Positions 8,675 to 15,907 of a stretch of 48,697 nucleotides of DNA are shown piece after piece. Source of the stretch: Maccoyibacter sp900556645. GTDB taxonomy: Bacteria; Bacillota; Clostridia; Lachnospirales; Lachnospiraceae. Below the pieces are notes generated by a model. It was not told the origin of the DNA and did not search any database. It saw only the letters and a list, made by a program, of their open reading frames with translations. Both the position numbers and the translations under genes were made by a program. The DNA lies in contig CATWDJ010000013.1 in assembly GCA_958349535.1 (NCBI GenBank), positions 1-48,697 of the forward strand, read 5' to 3'. Each line of letters begins with the position of its first letter. Position 1 is the first letter of the stretch.

Positions 8675-10087
8675 ATGTCAAAGAAAAGAATGATTGCTGC
8701 GATGGCGATAGTTCTGTTTGCCGTATTGGTAAATGTATGGATTATCCGTTACCAGCCGCTCTTAGAAGATACAAGTGTAGAAGTTGAGATTAAAATGAAT
8801 TCGGATAAAGAAAATGGCATGCAGCTATTTTATTTAAGCCGGAATACCCAGTTGGAGAAGGGCTTTCAGGAAACAGGAAGCCAGACGGTAAATTATACAA
8901 AAGCCGGAAAAGAACAGATTTTGAAATATACAGTACCGGGAGATACCCGGTATCTGAGAATGGATTTCGGAGCAGGAACTTCCGTCAATACCATTGAATC
9001 CGTACAGATAAAAGGAGGAGATGAGGTAAAAGAAATTTCTCAGGATGCGTTGTCGGAAATGGTTCAGACCAAAATGCTTGAGGCAGAAACCGTAGGAGAA
9101 AGCTTGGAGATTCGGGCAAAATCCAGTGATCCGCATTTAGTATGGGATGCCAAGGACTGGGGAATTGAAGGACTGGCACAAAAGGCAGCAGAACCGAAGA
9201 CCAAGATGCTGAAAATAGTGCTGCTTGCGGCTTTTGATTTCATTATGCTGATTGTATTTTGGAAACGGAAGAAATTTTTTGAGATACCGGCAGAAGCAGT
9301 GACAAACCGTAAGTTAATTCTGCGTTTATCCAAAAATGATTTTAAGACAAAATTTGCAGGCTCCTATCTGGGAACCATCTGGGCATTTATACAGCCGATT
9401 GTAACGGTGTTGGTGTACTGGTTTGTCTTTGAAAAAGGTTTGAAGGCAGGCGGTATTAATACCAAAGCGGGAATCACCGCACCTTTTGTACTGTGGCTGG
9501 TTGCCGGACTGGTGCCGTGGTTTTTCTTTTCTGATGCTTTAAGCGGCGGTACCAATGCATTGGTGGAATATAATTATCTGGTAAAAAAAGTAGTTTTCAA
9601 AATAAGTGTTCTGCCGATTGTAAAAGTAATATCCGCATTGTTCGTTCATGTGTTCTTTATCGCTTTTACACTGGTACTTTATGCAGGCTATCATTATTAT
9701 CCTGATTTATATACATTACAGATTATCTATTATTCGCTCTGTGTGTTTTTGTTTGCTCTGGGGCTGTCCTATGCCAACTGTGCCATTGTGGTATTTTTCA
9801 GGGACTGGACGCAGGTAATCAACATTATTTTACAGGTAGGAGTCTGGATGACACCGATTATGTGGAATATTGATGCTTTGGATTTATCTCCAACGCTGAT
9901 TACTATATTTAAATTGAATCCGATGTATTACATTGTTTCGGGATACAGGGAAGCTCTGATTGGAAAGAGCTGGTTCTGGCAGGAACCGACTTTAACCATT
10001 TATTTCTGGGTAATAACCATTGCAATGTTTGGAATAGGTACTGCAATTTTCAGAAGATTGAAAGTACATTTTGCGGATGTGTTATAG
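8675..10087 (+). CDS. Wzm-type polysaccharide ABC permease with N-terminal extracytoplasmic domain
   Basis: This is the membrane half of the glycan exporter (ABC-2 type). The ABC-2 domain begins near residue 205, where NDFKTKFAGSYLGTIWAFIQP matches the usual start of Wzm/TagG permeases, and contains about six membrane segments to the C-terminus. Unusually, the protein is 470 residues instead of about 260. An N-terminal membrane segment (~5-24) is followed by ~150 beta-rich, soluble residues and another membrane segment (~178-195), which places a folded domain outside the membrane. I do not recognise that domain with certainty. The gene is followed 12 bases later by wzt copy 2, and the two surely form one transporter. 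Confidence 0.92.
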   Translation: MSKKRMIAAMAIVLFAVLVNVWIIRYQPLLEDTSVEVEIKMNSDKENGMQLFYLSRNTQLEKGFQETGSQTVNYTKAGKEQILKYTVPGDTRYLRMDFGAGTSVNTIESVQIKGGDEVKEISQDALSEMVQTKMLEAETVGESLEIRAKSSDPHLVWDAKDWGIEGLAQKAAEPKTKMLKIVLLAAFDFIMLIVFWKRKKFFEIPAEAVTNRKLILRLSKNDFKTKFAGSYLGTIWAFIQPIVTVLVYWFVFEKGLKAGGINTKAGITAPFVLWLVAGLVPWFFFSDALSGGTNALVEYNYLVKKVVFKISVLPIVKVISALFVHVFFIAFTLVLYAGYHYYPDLYTLQIIYYSLCVFLFALGLSYANCAIVVFFRDWTQVINIILQVGVWMTPIMWNIDALDLSPTLITIFKLNPMYYIVSGYREALIGKSWFWQEPTLTIYFWVITIAMFGIGTAIFRRLKVHFADVL

Positions 10088-10099
10088 AAGGGAATTAGG

Positions 10100-11392
10100 A
10101 TGAATGACACAGCAATAAGAGTAGAGAATATCAGCAAGCTGTACAAGCTGTATGATAATCCCAGAGACCGGTTGAAGGAATCACTGGGACTGACCAAAGA
10201 AAAATTATATAAAGAACACTATGCCCTGCATGATGTCTCCTTTGATATTCAACGGGGAGAAACGGTAGGAATCATCGGTACCAACGGTGCGGGAAAATCT
10301 ACGGTGTTAAAGATTATCACCGGAGTGTTAAATCCCACACAGGGGCAGGTGGAAGTCAATGGAAGAATATCGGCGTTGTTGGAGTTGGGAGCCGGGTTTA
10401 ATATGGAATACACCGGAATAGAAAATGTGTATTTGAACGGTACCATGATAGGCTTCAGCAAAGAGGAGATTGATGCGAAGCTACAGGACATTCTGGATTT
10501 TGCGGATATCGGAGATTTTGTTTATCAGCCGGTAAAGACATATTCCAGCGGTATGTTCGTGCGATTGGCCTTTGCCGTTGCCATCAATATCGATCCGGAG
10601 ATATTGATTGTAGATGAAGCTCTATCCGTAGGAGATGTGTTCTTTCAGACCAAATGCTTTAAGAAGTTTGAAGAATTTAAAAAACTGGGAAAAACCATTC
10701 TGTTTGTAAGCCATGATTTGGGAAGTATCAGCAGATACTGTGACCGGGTGGTGCTTTTGAATAAAGGGACTAAGATGGCAGAGGGTACCCCAAAGGAGAT
10801 GGTAAGCTTATATAAGCGGTTGCTGGTGGGACAGGAAGCTCTTGTGGAGGAAGAGTTGGAGCAGAATGGAAAGGATAGCCGGGCGGATATCTCTAAAACA
10901 GAAAATGGTCTGTGGAAGGAAAATTATCAGATAAATCCTAATCTGAAAGAAGAGGGGAATAAGAAGGCAGAAATCATTGATTTTGCCATTATAGATGAAA
11001 ATGACTGCTATACCGGCAGTATGATAAAAGGAACAGAGTTTACCATAAAAATCAAGGTATTCTTCCGGGACAAGATAGAGAATCCCGTGATTTCCTATTC
11101 TTTCTGTAATGTAAAAGGAGTGGAAATTACCGGTACCAGTACAGAGTGTGAAAACATTCCTATTGGCGAAGTACAGGCAGATGAAATATATACGGCAACC
11201 TTCGTACAGGAAATGTTTCTCCAAGGAGGAGAGTATTTTTTGTCCATCAGTTGTAGTGAGAAACAAAAGGATGGCAATGTGTTGTGCCATCGACTGGAGA
11301 AAGTATGTAATGTTACAGTTGTCTCAGACAAAAATACGGTAGGATTTTATGATATGAATACAACTGTTGAGATTAGAAAGGTAGAGGACTAA
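10100..11392 (+). CDS. Wzt-type polysaccharide ABC transporter ATP-binding protein (copy 2)
   Basis: This is the ATPase partner of the permease directly upstream. It has Walker A (GTNGAGKST), the YSSGM signature, Walker B (ILIVDEALSVGD) and VSHD, followed by a C-terminal beta-rich domain (~260-430) that probably binds the glycan. It is a paralogue of the ATPase at 179: long stretches of the first 240 residues are identical, whereas the C-terminal domains keep the same frame (GLW..NYQ, EIIDFAI.DEN, LQGGEYxLSISC) but differ at many positions. That pattern suggests one permease interface and two glycan specificities. The next gene begins one base after the stop. Confidence 0.94.
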   Translation: MNDTAIRVENISKLYKLYDNPRDRLKESLGLTKEKLYKEHYALHDVSFDIQRGETVGIIGTNGAGKSTVLKIITGVLNPTQGQVEVNGRISALLELGAGFNMEYTGIENVYLNGTMIGFSKEEIDAKLQDILDFADIGDFVYQPVKTYSSGMFVRLAFAVAINIDPEILIVDEALSVGDVFFQTKCFKKFEEFKKLGKTILFVSHDLGSISRYCDRVVLLNKGTKMAEGTPKEMVSLYKRLLVGQEALVEEELEQNGKDSRADISKTENGLWKENYQINPNLKEEGNKKAEIIDFAIIDENDCYTGSMIKGTEFTIKIKVFFRDKIENPVISYSFCNVKGVEITGTSTECENIPIGEVQADEIYTATFVQEMFLQGGEYFLSISCSEKQKDGNVLCHRLEKVCNVTVVSDKNTVGFYDMNTTVEIRKVED

Positions 11393-11393
11393 T

Positions 11394-14006
11394 ATGAGAA
11401 AAAGAGTATGTCAGGTGGTAACAATCGTTCTATTTTTTGCGATTTTATTAACTGGTATCGGCTATGGAACAAAAGCGGAAAAGAAGTTAGAATTCTTTGC
11501 GGCAACCAAGGAAACGGAAGAGACTTCTTTGGAAAAGCTGGAATATATGGCAGTGGAAAAGCCGTATCTTCAGACTCCGGACGTACAAAAGATTGTAGCC
11601 AGCTTTGGGGCAGACAATACAGTAATATCCAAGGCGGAAATTGCTTATGAAAACACCACTGCAAAGACAGAGGGAAGTGTAGAGGCTACACAGATTACGA
11701 AAGAGGGCGTTGTCTTTGAGATTCCCTATTCGGATGAAAAGGAAGAGGGAATTTATAAGATAAAGAGTCTTACCTATACAACAGAGAAAGGTTCCAAGGT
11801 TCTGGTATTGAAAAATATCGGAATGGACATTACATATGGTGTCGAAAAACAGGCAGACACCGAACCGGATGCAGTTGTGGCGGCGGAAGAAGACCCACAG
11901 ACGGAAATGAGCATTGTTTCTTTTGACGAAAACGGAATACAAAAAAGTGAGTCATCCATTGAAGAGGCAATTGTCAATGCGGAACAGGAAGTAGAAAAAG
12001 AGCAGGACGGAGTGGGCACTGCAAGATTTTCTTCCAACGGAAACATAGTTGTGGTATTGGATCCGGGACATGATGCAACCCACGGAGGCACCAGTGGCGG
12101 AGGATTGAAAGAGGCAGAAGTAAATCTCAAAATTGCCTTGGCATGCAGAGATGAGTTACAGCAGTACGGCGGTGTGGAAGTATACATGACCAGAGATACA
12201 GCAAGCTGCCCGTATCCGGGAACCAGTTCCGGCGATGACAATGCAAACCGCGTTGCCTATGCAGCCAGCGTGGGAGCTAACGTCTATGTAAGTATTCATT
12301 GTAATTATTCTTCCAGTACCAGTGCCAAAGGTGTGGAAGTATATTATCCTAACAGCAACTATAATTCAGCTGTAGGACAAGCAGGTTCAGAGCTGGCGGC
12401 TCAGGTCTTAGATCAGTTGGTATCACTTGGTTTGGCAAACCGTGGAACTCATATCAAAAACTCAGAGAATAATTCCACTTACCCGGATGGTTCTCTGGCA
12501 GATTATTACGGAGTTATCCGAAATAGTAAATTGGCGGGATTTCCGGGAATTATCATTGAACATGGATTTCAGTCCAACGAATCCGATGTGAATAACTTCC
12601 TCGGAACCGATGAAGGCTGCCGCAGATTGGGAATTGCGGATGCAACGGCTATTGCCAATTACTATAATTTAAGCCAAGGTTCGGATACGGTTTATAACGG
12701 AGTGGATTATTCCGCAGTATACGATAAAGATTATTACAGTGGATATGCAGATTTAGCAAGCTATAAAGGGAATGCCAGATTATTACTAAGACATTTCGTG
12801 GAACACGGAATGAGTGAAGGACGTCAGGGAAACAGTATTTTCCAGGTACAGTATTATCAGAACAGATATGGTGATTTGAGGAATGGCTTTGGAGATGATT
12901 TGAAACAGTATTATATGCATTTTCTTCAGAATGGAATTTATGAGGGACGTCAGGGAAGTGCTGTTTTTGATGTGTTTTCCTATATTAAGCGATATGCAGA
13001 TTTACGACGGGGATTCGGAAACAACCTGAAGGCATATTATATGCATTATGTAGATGCGGGAGAAAAGGAAGGACGAATAGCAACCGGTTGTCCGACGATG
13101 CAGAATGCAGCTGTTGTATATAATGGTGTAAATTATTCCGCAGTATATAATTATGAATATTATAAAGCTGGCTATTCAGATATGGCAAAAGCATATGGCT
13201 TTGACGATCAGGCAATGTTGGCTCATTTTGTAAATCATGGAATGAGTGAAGGACGTCAGGGAAGTGCGGAATTCAATGTATATTCTTATCGGAATCAGTA
13301 TGGAGATTTAAGAAGGGCTTACGGAAATAATCTGAAATCCTATTATCTGCATTATGTGAATAATGGAAAAGCAGAGGGAAGAAAGGGAACCGGATGCAAT
13401 ACCTTGCAGGGAACCTTGACGGTATATAATGGTGTGGATTATTCGGCGGTTTACGATTACAGCTATTACATATCGACCCAGAGTGATATAGCCCGTGCTT
13501 ACGGAGGAGATGAGACTGCGGTATTAGCACATTTCGTAAATTACGGAATGAGTGAAGGACGTCAGGGAAATGCAAAGTTTAATGTATATTCTTACCGGAA
13601 CCAATATAGTGACTTGCGTCAGGCCTACGGAAATAATCTGAAACTATATTATATGCACTATGTAAATCATGGAAAATCAGAGGGCAGACAGGGCGTAGGA
13701 TGTAGTGTGTTGCAGAATCCGACCACAGTCTATAACGGAGTAGATTATTCCGCAGTCTACAATTATGATTACTATACAAAAGCATATGGAGATATAGCCC
13801 GTGCTTATGGAGGAGATGAAACTGCGGTACTTGCCCATTTTGTAAATCATGGAATGAGCGAAGGACGTCAGGGAAGTCAGGAATTTAATGTTTACAATTA
13901 CAAGAGCAGATATGCTGATTTAGCCAATGCTTTTGGAAATAACTTAAAGTCTTACTATATGCACTATGTGAACAATGGTAAAAACGAAGGAAGAACAGGA
14001 GCTTAA
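11394..14006 (+). CDS. secreted N-acetylmuramoyl-L-alanine amidase with C-terminal tandem repeats
   Basis: This exported peptidoglycan hydrolase (Amidase_3 family) cuts the bond between MurNAc and L-alanine. Residues 1-~25 are a signal peptide. Residues ~40-215 are a beta-rich region that I do not recognise. The zinc amidase spans ~220-425, with DPGH226, E240 (LKEAEVN), H302 (SIHCN) and catalytic E389 (IIEHGF) all present. Residues ~431-870 are nine half-repeats of ~45-55 residues, each ending in a G-(M/K)-x-EGR motif. There is no LPXTG signal, so the repeats probably hold the enzyme to the wall. The gene is coupled to wzt (1-base gap) and is followed 3 bases later by the glucosaminidase. Confidence 0.93.
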   Translation: MRKRVCQVVTIVLFFAILLTGIGYGTKAEKKLEFFAATKETEETSLEKLEYMAVEKPYLQTPDVQKIVASFGADNTVISKAEIAYENTTAKTEGSVEATQITKEGVVFEIPYSDEKEEGIYKIKSLTYTTEKGSKVLVLKNIGMDITYGVEKQADTEPDAVVAAEEDPQTEMSIVSFDENGIQKSESSIEEAIVNAEQEVEKEQDGVGTARFSSNGNIVVVLDPGHDATHGGTSGGGLKEAEVNLKIALACRDELQQYGGVEVYMTRDTASCPYPGTSSGDDNANRVAYAASVGANVYVSIHCNYSSSTSAKGVEVYYPNSNYNSAVGQAGSELAAQVLDQLVSLGLANRGTHIKNSENNSTYPDGSLADYYGVIRNSKLAGFPGIIIEHGFQSNESDVNNFLGTDEGCRRLGIADATAIANYYNLSQGSDTVYNGVDYSAVYDKDYYSGYADLASYKGNARLLLRHFVEHGMSEGRQGNSIFQVQYYQNRYGDLRNGFGDDLKQYYMHFLQNGIYEGRQGSAVFDVFSYIKRYADLRRGFGNNLKAYYMHYVDAGEKEGRIATGCPTMQNAAVVYNGVNYSAVYNYEYYKAGYSDMAKAYGFDDQAMLAHFVNHGMSEGRQGSAEFNVYSYRNQYGDLRRAYGNNLKSYYLHYVNNGKAEGRKGTGCNTLQGTLTVYNGVDYSAVYDYSYYISTQSDIARAYGGDETAVLAHFVNYGMSEGRQGNAKFNVYSYRNQYSDLRQAYGNNLKLYYMHYVNHGKSEGRQGVGCSVLQNPTTVYNGVDYSAVYNYDYYTKAYGDIARAYGGDETAVLAHFVNHGMSEGRQGSQEFNVYNYKSRYADLANAFGNNLKSYYMHYVNNGKNEGRTGA
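12687..14003 (+). repeat. coding tandem repeats of the amidase
   Basis: Nine half-repeats. Type A starts YNGVDYSAVYxxxYY and ends HFVNHGMSEGRQG; type B starts FNVYSYRNQYxDLR and ends HYVNNGKAEGRxG. Full A+B units are joined by a linker with an invariant cysteine (ATGC, GTGC or GVGC). The order is A-B-B-A-B-A-B-A-B, so the first unit has an extra B. Confidence 0.9.
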
Positions 14007-14009
14007 TCT

Positions 14010-15890
14010 ATGAAAAAACAAAGGAAATGGATGCAGGCAGCCGCAGGGGTAGTAATGAGTGTCCTGATGTTAGTCAGTGCCTTTCCGGTACAAGCTCAGA
14101 GCAGCACACCGGATATATTAGGAGACATCGGTTCGGTAAAATTGTATTCCGATAATTTCTCTCCGATTATGGGAACTACGACTACGGATATCGGACAGAT
14201 GATTAATTACTATGAAGCAAAGGCAACTTACCCGGCTTTTTATGCATCCTCTGATGCACCGACAATTTATGATTTTTGTAGGATTTATGTGGAAGAATGT
14301 GAAGCCGAGGGAGTTCGGGCAGAAGTGGCATTCTGTCAGGCTATGAAAGAAACAGGATTTCTGCGGTTTGGCGGAAGAGTGGATATCTCACAGTATAATT
14401 TTGCGGGAATCGGAGCCACCGACAGTGGAGCGACACCAAATACCTTTTCCAGTGTGCGGGAAGGTGTAAGAGGACAGGTGCAGCATTTAAAAGCATATGC
14501 CAGTATAGAACCTTTGAAAAATCCATGTGTAGATCCGAGATACCATCTGGTAACAAAGGGATGTGCACCATATGTGGAGTGGTTGGGAATTAATGAAAAT
14601 CCAAATGGAAAAGGCTGGGCATCCTCACCGGGATACGGTTACAGTATTGTAAATGATTATATGGTAAAACTGAGTACATATTCTACTTACACTACATGGT
14701 ATAACGGTGTGAATTATGCAGCAATTTATAATCCGACCTATTACCTGAAGGTAAATCCTGATTTGGCATCTTTGGGCGGAGACGGAGACCAACTGATTGC
14801 TCATTTTGTAAATCACGGAATGAATGAGGGCAGAAGCGGAAGCAGCGAGTTCGATGTGCGTTCTTATATGAATCAATATGTTGATTTGAGAAACGGCTTT
14901 GGAAATAATTTGAGGAGCTATTATCTCCATTATCTGAACTACGGAAAAGCAGAAGGACGGAAAGGAACCGGCTGTAATACGTTGCAGGGATATGTAACCG
15001 TTTATAATGGAGTAGATTATTCCGCAGTATATAATTACAATTACTATATTTCAATGTACGGAGATATTGCCCGTGCTTATGCCGGAGATGATATCAAAAC
15101 CCTTGCTCACTTTGTGAATAACGGAATGAGCGAAGGCAGACAGGGAAGTGCGGAGTTTAACGTAAACTCATACCGCAACCAATACGGAGATTTGCGGAGA
15201 GGTTTTGGAAATAACCTGAAAGCATATTATCTGCACTATATGAACAGCGGAAAAGCAGAGGGAAGAAAGGGAACCGGCTGCAATAGCTTGCAGGGAGCTC
15301 TGACTATTTATAACGGAGTAGATTATTCCGCAGTATATAACTACGATTACTATACAAAGGCATATGGGGATATCGCTAATGCCTATGGCGGAGATGAGGT
15401 GGCAGTGCTTGCTCATTTTGTAAATCATGGAATGAGTGAAGGTCGACAGGGAAGTGCAGAGTTTAACGTGAACTCATACCGCAACCAATACGGAGATTTG
15501 CGGAGAGGTTTTGGAAATAACCTGAAAGCATATTATCTGCACTATATCAACAGCGGAAAGTCAGAGGGACGGAAAGGAACCGGCTGCAACAGCTTACAGG
15601 GAGCCTTGACTGTTTATAACGGAGTAGATTATTCCGCAGTATATGCTTATGATTACTATACAAAGGCATATGGGGATATTGCCAGTGCCTATGGCGGAGA
15701 TGATGTGGCAGTACTTGCTCATTTTGTAAATCATGGAATGAGCGAAGGCAGACAGGGAAATGAAGGATTTAATGTATATGCTTACAAAAACAGATATGCA
15801 GATTTGCAGAATGCATTTGGAGATAATTTGAAAGAATACTACATGCATTATGTAAACCATGGAAAAGCAGAAGGAAGAGAAGCAAAATAA
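14010..15890 (+). CDS. secreted glucosaminidase-domain protein with C-terminal tandem repeats
   Basis: This is a probable peptidoglycan endo-beta-N-acetylglucosaminidase. Residues 1-~30 are a signal peptide (cleavage near FPVQAQS). The Glucosaminidase domain (PF01832 type) spans ~85-220: AEVAFCQAMKETGFLRFGG with the catalytic Glu114, QYNFAGIGATD, and SVREGVRGQVQHLKAYA are all characteristic. Residues ~228-626 are eight half-repeats of the same kind as in the amidase. The order is four A+B units, of which the two middle ones are nearly identical at the DNA level. It lies 3 bases after the amidase and 17 bases before the transglutaminase-like gene, so the three should be made together. Confidence 0.92.
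   Translation: MKKQRKWMQAAAGVVMSVLMLVSAFPVQAQSSTPDILGDIGSVKLYSDNFSPIMGTTTTDIGQMINYYEAKATYPAFYASSDAPTIYDFCRIYVEECEAEGVRAEVAFCQAMKETGFLRFGGRVDISQYNFAGIGATDSGATPNTFSSVREGVRGQVQHLKAYASIEPLKNPCVDPRYHLVTKGCAPYVEWLGINENPNGKGWASSPGYGYSIVNDYMVKLSTYSTYTTWYNGVNYAAIYNPTYYLKVNPDLASLGGDGDQLIAHFVNHGMNEGRSGSSEFDVRSYMNQYVDLRNGFGNNLRSYYLHYLNYGKAEGRKGTGCNTLQGYVTVYNGVDYSAVYNYNYYISMYGDIARAYAGDDIKTLAHFVNNGMSEGRQGSAEFNVNSYRNQYGDLRRGFGNNLKAYYLHYMNSGKAEGRKGTGCNSLQGALTIYNGVDYSAVYNYDYYTKAYGDIANAYGGDEVAVLAHFVNHGMSEGRQGSAEFNVNSYRNQYGDLRRGFGNNLKAYYLHYINSGKSEGRKGTGCNSLQGALTVYNGVDYSAVYAYDYYTKAYGDIASAYGGDDVAVLAHFVNHGMSEGRQGNEGFNVYAYKNRYADLQNAFGDNLKEYYMHYVNHGKAEGREAK
14694..15887 (+). repeat. coding tandem repeats of the glucosaminidase
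   Basis: Eight half-repeats (A-B four times) with a 306-base period in the later units; for example, the same stretch recurs at 15319 and 15625. Each internal linker reads EGRKGTGCN(T/S)LQG with its single cysteine. The first unit contains YYLKVNPDL, which links the repeat to the wider YYLxxNPDL...EGR type of motif. Confidence 0.88.
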
Positions 15891-15907
15891 AAAAGGGAGG
15901 GTAGCAC

